Under the pieces are notes generated by a model, which was not told the DNA's origin, made no database searches, and saw only the letters and a program-made list of their open reading frames with translations. This document shows positions 16,213-23,528 of a stretch of DNA of 41,884 bases, piece by piece. The stretch comes from Pseudomonas kairouanensis (GTDB lineage Bacteria > Pseudomonadota > Gammaproteobacteria > Pseudomonadales > Pseudomonadaceae). The stretch is from contig NZ_QUZU01000051.1 of the NCBI RefSeq assembly GCF_004682055.1, forward strand, positions 1 through 41,884. The letters run 5' to 3'. How positions within the stretch are numbered: position 1 is the first letter of the stretch; the number at the start of each line of letters is the position of its first letter. The position numbers were made by a program, and so were the translations under genes.

Positions 16213-16310
16213 GTAGGAGCGAGCTTGCTCGCGAAATACCTGAGGACGCGGCGCAGATTCAGGATGACCGCGTTATCGTTGACGATTTTCGCGAGCAAGC
16301 TCGCTCCTAC
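16213..16310. repeat. REPIN, GTAGGAGCGAGCTTGC type
   Basis: Inverted REP pair, heads outward (GTAGG at 16213, CCTAC ending 16310). It lies between the LysR gene and the ATPase gene. The TAG stop of the LysR gene (16307-16309, minus strand) is inside the right end of the element. Confidence 0.9.
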
Positions 16311-17170
16311 AGGGGGGACATCTCTTGTGCCAGCCCCAGAAAAGCCGCCGGCAGCCGCGCGCCCTTCCTCTCCTTCAGGCAGTACAGATACTCCGGAATC
16401 TGCGGCGCATTCTCGAGGGTCAGCACCCGCAATTGCGGGTCATGAGGCACCTCCTGGCGCGCAATGATGCTGATGCCGATATTGCGCAGCACCGCCTCGC
16501 GGATCGACTCGCGGCTGCCGATTTCCAGCAACGGCCCGTAGCTCACATGGGCGCCTTGCAGCATATCTTCTGTCAGCCGCCGCGTGGTCGAGCCCGCTTC
16601 GCGCATTAACAGGGTGTGCCCGGCCAGCGCGCTGAGGGGCACATGGTCAAGCTTGGCCAGGGGATGGTTGCGGTGCACCGCCAGCACCAGCGGGTCGGTG
16701 CCGAGCACGCGGCGGATCAAGCGCGGGTCCTCCAGCAGTTGCGATGAGGCGGCGACATCCACGCGGTAATCATCCAACGCTTCGAGCACTTGCTGGGAGT
16801 TGCCGATTTCCACCGACACCTCGACGTGGGGCAGGCGCTCGCGAAAGGCTTTGACCAGATCGAGGATGTAATACGGCGCCGTTGCGGCAATCCTCAATGC
16901 GCCCTGGACCTGGCCGTTGTTACGCAGGAAAAACTCGATATCCGCTTCCTGCTGCAACAACGCCTTGACCATCGGCAGCAACCGCGCACCCTCGTCGCTG
17001 ACGGTGAGGCGGCGGCCGCCACGGTAGAACAGCTCAACGCCATATTGGCTTTCGAGGTTGCGAATCTGCGTGGTGACGGTGGGCTGGCTGAGGCCGAGTT
17101 TTTTCGCCGCCTGGGTAATGCTGCCCAGGCGGGCGACCATGAAAAAAGCCTTTAGCTCGGCACTCAGCAC
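16307..17170 (-). CDS. LysR-family regulator of aminoethylphosphonate catabolism
   Basis: LysR-type transcription factor (287 aa). The winged helix-turn-helix spans residues 3-62 (ITQAAKKLGLSQPTVTTQIRNLESQYGVELF). The effector domain spans about 90-287 (LRIAATAPYYILDLVKAFRERLPHVEVSVEIG). It matches the subfamily linked to phosphonate uptake clusters and precedes such a cluster on the same strand, so it probably activates it in response to AEP or an intermediate. The start is GTG 17170, with GAGGG 5-6 nt upstream. That start is only 16 bp behind the cadA stop with no terminator, so read-through from cadA is likely. Its stop codon is supplied by the adjoining REPIN. Confidence 0.88.
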   Translation of the reverse strand: MLSAELKAFFMVARLGSITQAAKKLGLSQPTVTTQIRNLESQYGVELFYRGGRRLTVSDEGARLLPMVKALLQQEADIEFFLRNNGQVQGALRIAATAPYYILDLVKAFRERLPHVEVSVEIGNSQQVLEALDDYRVDVAASSQLLEDPRLIRRVLGTDPLVLAVHRNHPLAKLDHVPLSALAGHTLLMREAGSTTRRLTEDMLQGAHVSYGPLLEIGSRESIREAVLRNIGISIIARQEVPHDPQLRVLTLENAPQIPEYLYCLKERKGARLPAAFLGLAQEMSPL

Positions 17171-17186
17171 ACCACCCTCTCATCGT

Positions 17187-19397
17187 CTATTTGCGCAACA
17201 GGCGCAGACCATTGAACACCACCAGCAGGGCCACGCCCATGTCGGCGAACACCGCCATCCACATGGTGGCCAGGCCCAGGAAGGTGACCACCAGGAAGAT
17301 CGCCTTGATCACCAGCGCCAGGGCGATGTTCTGCCTGAGGATACTCGACGTTTGCCGCGACAGCCGAATGAATGCCGGGATCTTGCGCAAATCGTCGTCC
17401 ATCAGCGCCACGTCGGCGGTTTCGATGGCGGTATCGGTGCCGGCGGCGGCCATGGCAAAACCAATCTCGGCGCGGGCCAGGGCCGGGGCGTCGTTGATGC
17501 CATCACCCACCATGCCCACGCGATGGCCTTGGCCGTAGAGGGTTTCGATGGCTTGCAGCTTGTCGGTGGGCAACAGGTCGCCCTGGGCCTGATCGATGCC
17601 AACTTGACTCGCAATTGCCTGGGCGGTGTGGGTGTTGTCGCCGGTGAGCATCAAGGTCTTGATGCCCAGTGCGTGCAGTTGCTGTATGGCTTCGCGGCTG
17701 CTGTCCTTGACGGTGTCGGCCACGGCGAACAGGGCCAGGGGGCCGGATTTGTCGAGTAGCAGCACCACAGACTTGCCTTGTTTTTCCAGGGCGAAGAGTT
17801 TTTCTTCAAGCGCAGGCGAACACAGGCCCAGGTCTTCCACCAGCCGATGGTTGCCCAAGTAATAGGTTTCCCCGTTGATATCGCCGCGCACGCCACGACC
17901 GGCGAGTGCTTCAAAGTTATCCACAACGTGGGCGGACAGGTTTTTATCCACAGCTGCCTTGGCGATGGCCAGGGACACCGGGTGATCGGAGCGCCCGGCC
18001 AAACTGGCGGCCAGGGCCGGGGCGCGGTCTTCGACGGTGGGGAACAACGCCAGGTAATCGGTTTGCACCGGTTTGCCATGGGTGAGGGTGCCGGTCTTGT
18101 CCAAGGCCAGGTAGTCGAGCTTGTAACCGCCCTCCAGGTACACGCCGCCCTTGATCAGGATGCCTTTGCGTGCCGCCGCCGCCAGGCCGCTGACGATGGT
18201 CACCGGGGTGGAGATCACCAATGCGCACGGGCAGGCCACTACCAGCAGCACCAGCGCGCGGTAGATCCAGTCGAACCAGGCACCGGCCATGAACAGCGGC
18301 GGGATCACCGCCACGCCAAGGGCAAACAGGAACACAGCCGGGGTGTAGATTTTCGAGAAGCTGTCGACAAAACGCTGAGTGGGTGCCCGCGCGCCCTGGG
18401 CCTGTTCCACCGCGTGGATGATGCGCGCCAGGGTGGAGTTATCGGCGGCTGCGGTGACTTTGTATTCCAGGGAACCTGCCTGGTTGATGGTGCCGGCGAA
18501 GACTTTATCGCCCACGGTTTTTTCAATCGGCAGGCTTTCTCCGGTGATCGGCGCCTGGTCGATGGTTGATTGACCGACGGTGACTTCACCATCCAGGCCG
18601 ATACGCTCGCCAGGTTTTACCCGCACAATAGCGCCCAGATCGATACTTTTAACCTCTTGCTCCGCCCAAGAACCATCAGCCTGCTGAACAGTGGCCTGCT
18701 CCGGCGTCATCTGCATCAAACCGCTGATGGCGTTGCGTGCGCGGTCCAGGGACTTGGCTTCGATCAGTTCGGCCACGGTGAACAGGAACATCACCATCGC
18801 CGCTTCTGGCCACTGGCCAATCAACACGGCACCGGTTACCGCAATGCTCATCAAGGCGTTGATGTTCAGGTTGAGGTTTTTCAGGGCGATCCAGCCCTTT
18901 TTATAGGTGGTGAGGCCGCCGCTGAGGATCGACACCAGTGCCACCAACGCAATCACCCAGGTCGGCGCGGCGCTGGTGAAGTGCAACACCTCGGCACCCA
19001 GTGCACCCACGCCGGACACCGCCAGCGGCCACCAATGCTTCTTGGCAGGTGGCGCGGCAGGCGTAGTGCCGTCTTCAATGGGGTCGGCCTGCATGCCGAT
19101 GGACTTGATGGCCGCGATGATCGGCGCGGTGTTTGGTAGGTCGTGGGTGACGCCGAGGATGCGGTTGATCAGGTTGAATTCCAGCTGCTGCACGCCAGCA
19201 AGCTTGCCCAGTTTGTTCTGGATCAGGGTTTGTTCGGTGGGGCAGTCCATGGCTTCGATGCGGAACGTGCTCAGGCGCGAGCCGGCAGTGGGCGCTTGGC
19301 TCAGTTGCACCCGCGCAGGCGCTGGCGTGCCCGAACAGCAAGAGCCGCCATGACCGTGGTTATGCACAGGGGTAAGTTTTTGCAGGGAGTCGCTCAT
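17187..19397 (-). CDS. cadA: Cd2+/Zn2+/Pb2+-exporting P-type ATPase
   Basis: P1B-type heavy-metal ATPase (736 aa) pumping Cd2+, Zn2+ or Pb2+ out of the cytoplasm. The N-terminus is His/Cys-rich (HNHGHGGSCCSG), followed by one HMA domain with the zinc-type EAMDCPTE motif near 48-55. The family TM segments, TGES actuator motif, CPC in TM6 (about 388), DKTGT phosphorylation site (about 432), HP motif (SDHPVS) and GDGINDAPAL hinge are all present, so it looks intact. It is divergent from cadR across an 84-bp gap holding a MerR-type promoter. The gene immediately downstream is the phosphonate LysR regulator. Confidence 0.96.
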   Translation of the reverse strand: MSDSLQKLTPVHNHGHGGSCCSGTPAPARVQLSQAPTAGSRLSTFRIEAMDCPTEQTLIQNKLGKLAGVQQLEFNLINRILGVTHDLPNTAPIIAAIKSIGMQADPIEDGTTPAAPPAKKHWWPLAVSGVGALGAEVLHFTSAAPTWVIALVALVSILSGGLTTYKKGWIALKNLNLNINALMSIAVTGAVLIGQWPEAAMVMFLFTVAELIEAKSLDRARNAISGLMQMTPEQATVQQADGSWAEQEVKSIDLGAIVRVKPGERIGLDGEVTVGQSTIDQAPITGESLPIEKTVGDKVFAGTINQAGSLEYKVTAAADNSTLARIIHAVEQAQGARAPTQRFVDSFSKIYTPAVFLFALGVAVIPPLFMAGAWFDWIYRALVLLVVACPCALVISTPVTIVSGLAAAARKGILIKGGVYLEGGYKLDYLALDKTGTLTHGKPVQTDYLALFPTVEDRAPALAASLAGRSDHPVSLAIAKAAVDKNLSAHVVDNFEALAGRGVRGDINGETYYLGNHRLVEDLGLCSPALEEKLFALEKQGKSVVLLLDKSGPLALFAVADTVKDSSREAIQQLHALGIKTLMLTGDNTHTAQAIASQVGIDQAQGDLLPTDKLQAIETLYGQGHRVGMVGDGINDAPALARAEIGFAMAAAGTDTAIETADVALMDDDLRKIPAFIRLSRQTSSILRQNIALALVIKAIFLVVTFLGLATMWMAVFADMGVALLVVFNGLRLLRK

Positions 19398-19427
19398 CAG
19401 GTCGCGTCCGTAAGGTGCCTGTTGCCA

Positions 19428-19458
19428 AGTAAAGACCCTGTAGCCACTATAGGGTCAA
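19428..19458 (-). promoter_or_regulatory. CadR-controlled cadA promoter with dyad operator
   Basis: On the minus strand TTGACC (19453-19458) and TTTACT (19428-19433) are separated by 19 bp. That overlong spacer is characteristic of MerR-family promoters. The spacer region carries a near-perfect dyad (GACCCT at 19434-19439, AGGGTC at 19451-19456, inner TAG/CTA). Metal-bound CadR would twist this DNA to activate cadA. Confidence 0.85.
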
Positions 19459-19481
19459 GCACCCATTTGGAGATTGCTGCA

Positions 19482-19922
19482 ATGAAGATCGGCGAACTGG
19501 CGAAACTGACCGACTGCCAGGTGGAAACCATCCGGTATTACGAAAAGGAAGGCCTGCTGCCACCCCCGGCACGCACCGAGGCCAACTACCGTGTGTACAC
19601 CCAGGCGCACACCGAGCGGCTGATCTTCATCCGCAATTGCCGCAGCCTGGACATGACCCTGGAAGAAATCCGCAGCCTCTTGGGGTTACGTGATAGCCCC
19701 CAGGACCAGTGCGAAAGCGTGAATGCGTTGATCGACGAGCATATCCAGCACGTCAAGGCGCGGATCGACGGGTTGTTGGTGTTGCAGGAACAGTTGCTGG
19801 ACTTGCGACAGCGCTGTGGCGGCGGGCCAGAATGCGGGATTTTGCAGCGGCTGGAGGTGAGCGGGAGTGTGGTGGCGAGTGAGGCGGAGCCGTCCCATGT
19901 GGGCAGGAGCCATGGTCACTGA
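19482..19922 (+). CDS. cadR: MerR-family Cd(II)/Pb(II)-responsive regulator
   Basis: MerR-type metal sensor of 146 aa. Winged helix 1-70 (MKIGELAKLTDCQVETIRYYEKEGLLPPPART), dimerisation helix about 80-110. Metal ligands typical of CadR are present: Cys77, Cys112 and Cys118, plus a His-containing tail (SHVGRSHGH). P. putida CadR has 147 aa and Cys at 77, 112 and 119, so this one has a single-residue shift. It should repress, then activate, the divergent cadA promoter and control its own expression. The start ATG 19482 begins the conserved MKIGELAK; longer upstream reading frames overlap cadA and are not used. Confidence 0.95.
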   Translation: MKIGELAKLTDCQVETIRYYEKEGLLPPPARTEANYRVYTQAHTERLIFIRNCRSLDMTLEEIRSLLGLRDSPQDQCESVNALIDEHIQHVKARIDGLLVLQEQLLDLRQRCGGGPECGILQRLEVSGSVVASEAEPSHVGRSHGH

Positions 19923-19948
19923 CCCCAGCTTGGTAACCCAATCAAAAT

Positions 19949-20035
19949 GTGGGAGGGGGCTTGCTCCCGATTGCAGTGTGTCAGCCACTGACTATTTGGC
20001 TGATCCACCGCTATCGGGAGCAAGCCCCCTCCCAC
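19949..20035. repeat. REPIN, GTGGGAGGGGGCTTGC type
   Basis: Inverted REP pair with outward heads (GTGGGAGGGGG at 19949 and its complement ending 20035) and a partly self-complementary core. It occupies the gap between the convergent cadR and thyA genes. Confidence 0.9.
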
Positions 20036-20051
20036 ATTGACCGAGTAGCCT

Positions 20052-20885
20052 TTAGATGGCCACGTCAGCCTTGATGCTTGGATCAGCGTCATAACCCACA
20101 ATTTCAAAGTCTTCGAACTTGTAGTCATAGATCGACGCAGGCTTACGCTTGATCACCAGCTCCGGCAGCTTCTTCGGTGTACGCGCCAGCTGGGTCTGGA
20201 TCTGTTCCATATGGTTGCTGTACGCATGGGTATCGCCAGTGGTGACGATGATCTCGTGGGGGATCAGGTCGCACTGCTGGGCCAGCATATGGGTGAGCAA
20301 CGCCAGCGCCGCGGTGTTGTACGGCAGGCCCAGGAACACATCGGAGCTGCGGATATACAACTGCATCGACAGGTGCCCGTCATGCACGAACGCCTGGTAC
20401 AGCAGGTGGCACGGCGGCAGGGCTTGCTTGCCGTTGCGGGCGTTTTCCTGGGGGCTCTTGGTTTCGTCGGGCAGGTACTCGACGTTCCAACCGTGGAACA
20501 GGATGCGGCGGCTGTTGGGGTTGGTCTTCAGCGTTTCAACCATGTAGTCGATCTGGTTGATCTTGCCGCCGTCCTTGGTCGGCCAGGCGGTCCACTGCTC
20601 GCCGTAGACCGGACCGAGATCACCTTCTTCGGTGGCCCACTCGTCCCAGATACGCACGCCGTTTTCGTTGAGCCACTTGATGTTGGTGTTGCCGCTCAAC
20701 ATCCAGATCAGCTCGTTGGCGATGCTCTTGAAGTGAAGCTTCTTGGTGGTCAGCAGCGGGAAGCCGTCGGCCAAGTTATGCCGATACTGACGGGCAAACA
20801 CAGCCTTGGTGCCGGTGCCGGTGCGATCGCCCTTGGTCAATCCATTGGTGACGACGTCGTTCAGTAGTTCGAGATATTGCTTCAT
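20052..20885 (-). CDS. thyA: thymidylate synthase
   Basis: Converts dUMP to dTMP using methylenetetrahydrofolate, producing the dihydrofolate that FolA recycles. It has 277 aa, within the usual range. Catalytic Cys159 sits in LPPCHLLYQ; the N-terminal RTGTGT phosphate-binding segment, the DEW-type block and GLPYNTAALALLTHMLAQQ are all present. The protein ends in the canonical Ala-Ile with Val preceding. The ATG at 20885 begins MKQYLELL; an upstream open extension overlaps lgt and is rejected. It is 20 bp downstream of lgt, an operon pairing conserved in gammaproteobacteria. Confidence 0.98.
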   Translation of the reverse strand: MKQYLELLNDVVTNGLTKGDRTGTGTKAVFARQYRHNLADGFPLLTTKKLHFKSIANELIWMLSGNTNIKWLNENGVRIWDEWATEEGDLGPVYGEQWTAWPTKDGGKINQIDYMVETLKTNPNSRRILFHGWNVEYLPDETKSPQENARNGKQALPPCHLLYQAFVHDGHLSMQLYIRSSDVFLGLPYNTAALALLTHMLAQQCDLIPHEIIVTTGDTHAYSNHMEQIQTQLARTPKKLPELVIKRKPASIYDYKFEDFEIVGYDADPSIKADVAI

Positions 20886-20905
20886 GTGTGTACCCGTATT
20901 CGAAT

Positions 20906-21718
20906 TTAAAGCGCGGTGTTCTTCAAAGGTTGCGGGCGGTTGTATGCCCACCACAGCAAGCCCAGGCCACCGAGGATCATCGGCAGGCTGAGGATCTGCC
21001 CCATGGTCACCCAACCGAACGCCAGGTAGCCCAGCTGCGCATCCGGCACGCGCACGAACTCGACGATAAAGCGGAAGATCCCGTAGAACAGCGCGAACAT
21101 GCCCGACACCGCCATGGTGGGGCGTGGCTTGCGCGAGAAGATATAGAGGATAAGGAACAGCGCCACGCCTTCCAACGCGAATTGGTAGAGCTGCGACGGA
21201 TGGCGCGGCAGTTGCGCCGGGTCGCTGAAAGGTGGGAACACCATGGCCCACGGCACATCAGTCGGCTTGCCCCACAACTCGGCATTGATGAAGTTGCCGA
21301 TACGCCCGGCACCCAGGCCGATTGGCACCATGGGCGCGACGAAGTCCATCAACTGGAAGAACGACTTGCCGTTACGGCGACCAAACCACCAGGCGGCGAT
21401 CATCACGCCAATAAACCCACCGTGGAACGCCATGCCGCCCTTCCACACTTCGAAGATCAGCGTCGGGTTGGCGATGTAGGCGGACAAATCGTAGAACAAC
21501 ACATACCCCAGGCGCCCGCCGACGATCACCCCCATCGACAACCAGAAAATCAGGTCGGAGAGTTTTTCCTTGGTCCAGGTGGGGTCGAAGCGGTTCAGGC
21601 GTCGAGAAGCCAGGAACCAGGCACCGCCGATGCCGATCAGGTACATCAACCCGTACCAGTGGATTTTCAGCGGACCGATGGCCAGGGCCACCGGGTCGAT
21701 CTGCGGGTAAGGCAGCAT
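20906..21718 (-). CDS. lgt: phosphatidylglycerol:prolipoprotein diacylglyceryl transferase
   Basis: Inner-membrane enzyme (270 aa) that transfers diacylglycerol from phosphatidylglycerol to the lipobox Cys of prolipoproteins, the first step of lipoprotein maturation. About seven membrane segments. The Lgt signature appears as GRIGNFINAELWG, preceded by GGFIGVMIAAWWF. The N-terminus contains the conserved HWYGLMYLIG. GAGGAG lies about 6 nt before the ATG. It is followed 20 bp later by thyA and preceded by a TauE/SafE permease gene on the same strand. Confidence 0.98.
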   Translation of the reverse strand: MLPYPQIDPVALAIGPLKIHWYGLMYLIGIGGAWFLASRRLNRFDPTWTKEKLSDLIFWLSMGVIVGGRLGYVLFYDLSAYIANPTLIFEVWKGGMAFHGGFIGVMIAAWWFGRRNGKSFFQLMDFVAPMVPIGLGAGRIGNFINAELWGKPTDVPWAMVFPPFSDPAQLPRHPSQLYQFALEGVALFLILYIFSRKPRPTMAVSGMFALFYGIFRFIVEFVRVPDAQLGYLAFGWVTMGQILSLPMILGGLGLLWWAYNRPQPLKNTAL

Positions 21719-21784
21719 TGCGACTCCTCGTTAAATCATTCGTTATGGCGTTCGGGACCATGCCCGTGCGCGATTAAGGCTGCG

Positions 21785-22567
21785 TTACAACAAAAAGTTC
21801 AAACCGACGCAAAACAGCAGCCCGGCAAACAGCCGCTTCAACAAACGCGGCGACAGCTTGTGCGCCAGGCGTGCACCGAAGCGGGCAAACACCATGCTGG
21901 TCAGGGCAATGCCCAACAGCGCCGGCAAATACACGAACCCTAGACTATGAGCGGGCAACAGCGGGTCATGCCAGCCCAGAATCATGAAACTTAATGCACT
22001 GGCCACGGCAATCGGCAGGCCACAGGCCGACGAGGTGGCCACGGCCTGCTGCATCGGCACGCTGCGCCAGGTCAGGAAGGGGACGGTCAGCGAGCCGCCG
22101 CCGATCCCGAAGATCGCCGAGGCCCAGCCAATCACCGTGCCGGCCAGGGTCAGGCCGACCTTGCCTGGCACCGTGCGACTGGCCTTGGGCTTGACCTCCA
22201 GGGCAAGCTGCACGGCGATGACCAAGGCAAATACACCAATGACCTTCTGCAAATTGGGGCCGGAAATCGCCTCGGCCGTCAGCGCGCCAAAGCCCGCGCC
22301 GATCAGGATACCCACGGTCATCCACATGAAGATCGGCCAACGCACGGCGCCACGCCGATGGTGCTCGCGCACGGCATTGACCGAGGTAAAGATGATGGTC
22401 GCAAGCGAAGTGCCCACGGCCAGGTGCGTCAGCACCTGCGGGTCAAAGCCCTGCAAGGTGAAGCTGAACACCAGCACCGGCACGATGATGATCCCGCCGC
22501 CCACGCCGAACAGCCCGGCGAGTACGCCTGCACAGGCGCCCAGCGCCAAATACAGCAGAAATTCCAT
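21785..22567 (-). CDS. TauE/SafE-family membrane permease
   Basis: Inner-membrane protein of 260 aa in the sulfite-exporter TauE/SafE (DUF81) family, with two internally similar halves and about eight hydrophobic segments. The first half has LGACAGVLAGLFGVGGGIIIVPVL and the second has IGWASAIFGIGGGSLTVPFLTWRSVPMQQAVATS, the doubled GxGGG-PxL pattern of the family. Family members export small organosulfur or sulfite anions, but the substrate here is unknown. It precedes lgt by 66 bp and is probably cotranscribed with it. Confidence 0.9.
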   Translation of the reverse strand: MEFLLYLALGACAGVLAGLFGVGGGIIIVPVLVFSFTLQGFDPQVLTHLAVGTSLATIIFTSVNAVREHHRRGAVRWPIFMWMTVGILIGAGFGALTAEAISGPNLQKVIGVFALVIAVQLALEVKPKASRTVPGKVGLTLAGTVIGWASAIFGIGGGSLTVPFLTWRSVPMQQAVATSSACGLPIAVASALSFMILGWHDPLLPAHSLGFVYLPALLGIALTSMVFARFGARLAHKLSPRLLKRLFAGLLFCVGLNFLL

Positions 22568-22687
22568 GGGAGCCCCCCAGACAAGTGCGGCATGTTAACG
22601 GATGGAAGGCATGCGACCCAACTGGATACGATGGAACGCCTCTGTTTGAGTGCGTAGAGTGGCAAAAAACACAAAAGGGATCGCCTG

Positions 22688-23434
22688 ATGTGCCTGATTG
22701 TTTTCGCCTGGCGGCCGGGCCATGCCCAACCGCTGATCGTCGCGGCCAACCGTGACGAGTTCTACGCTCGCCCCAGCCTGCCGCTGGCCCAGTGGCTGGA
22801 TGCCCCCGACGTCTACGCCGGCCGCGATCAGGAAGCGGGGGGGACTTGGCTTGGGGTCAATGCCGATGGACGCTTTGCCGCCCTGACCAATATCCGCGAC
22901 CCGCACCAGCCGCCGGCACGTAAATCGCGCGGGGAATTGGTGGCGCGCTTCCTCAATGGAACCTTGCCGATCGAAGACTATTTAGCCGACGTTAACGGCC
23001 GTTCGATTGAATATGCCGGGTTTAACCTGCTAGTCGGCACGCGGGATGAGTTGTGGCATTACAACGCCAATCAAACGGAGCCGACGCCCTTGAAGGCCGG
23101 GGTGTATGGATTGTCCAACGCCGGGCTGGATACGCCATGGCCCAAGTTGCTCAAGGCCAAGGCGGCATTGAGCGCGGCGCTGGAAGATCCGCAACCGGAG
23201 GCCTTGCTGGAGATTTTGAGTGATCCCCAGACAGCGCCGTTTGCAGACCTGCCGGATACCGGCGTGGGGTTGGCGACGGAGAGCCTGTTATCCAGCGTGT
23301 TTATTGCCAGCCCCAGTTATGGGACGCGGGCGAGTACGGCGCTGATTGTGAATGCGGATGGGTCGCGCAGGATGGTGGAGCGCAGTTTTGGGCCCCATGG
23401 TGGGCGATTGGGTGAGGTAGAACTCAACCTGTAG
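22688..23434 (+). CDS. NRDE family protein (TANGO2-like)
   Basis: Protein of 248 aa beginning MCLIVFAW and containing the name-giving NRDE tetrad (AANRDEFYARP) near residues 21-24. N-terminal Cys2 would be exposed after Met removal, which has led to proposals of an Ntn-hydrolase-like fold. The GGTWLGVNADGRFAALTNIRDP block is typical. Eukaryotic TANGO2 homologues have been linked to haem or acyl-CoA trafficking; the bacterial function is unsettled. It is convergent with ptsP. Its last codon and TAG stop run into the REPIN that starts at 23431. Confidence 0.9.
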   Translation: MCLIVFAWRPGHAQPLIVAANRDEFYARPSLPLAQWLDAPDVYAGRDQEAGGTWLGVNADGRFAALTNIRDPHQPPARKSRGELVARFLNGTLPIEDYLADVNGRSIEYAGFNLLVGTRDELWHYNANQTEPTPLKAGVYGLSNAGLDTPWPKLLKAKAALSAALEDPQPEALLEILSDPQTAPFADLPDTGVGLATESLLSSVFIASPSYGTRASTALIVNADGSRRMVERSFGPHGGRLGEVELNL

Positions 23435-23528
23435 GAGCGAGCTTGCTCGCGAAAAACCTGAGAGCGTTGCGGGGAACCAGATACCCCGCGTTATCGTTAA
23501 TGTTTTTCGCGAGCAAGCTCGCTCCTAC
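23431..23528. repeat. REPIN supplying stop codons of both flanking genes, GTAGGAGCGAGCTTGC type
   Basis: Inverted REP pair, heads outward. The NRDE gene stop (TAG, 23432-23434) and the ptsP stop (TAG on the minus strand, 23525-23527) both lie inside the element ends, so the two convergent genes are separated by nothing but this repeat. Confidence 0.9.

Noticed and set aside
20886..21251. N-terminal extension of thymidylate synthase into lgt
   Set aside because: The frame is open upstream, but the canonical MKQYLELL start at 20885 follows the lgt stop, and the extension is lgt sequence in another frame.
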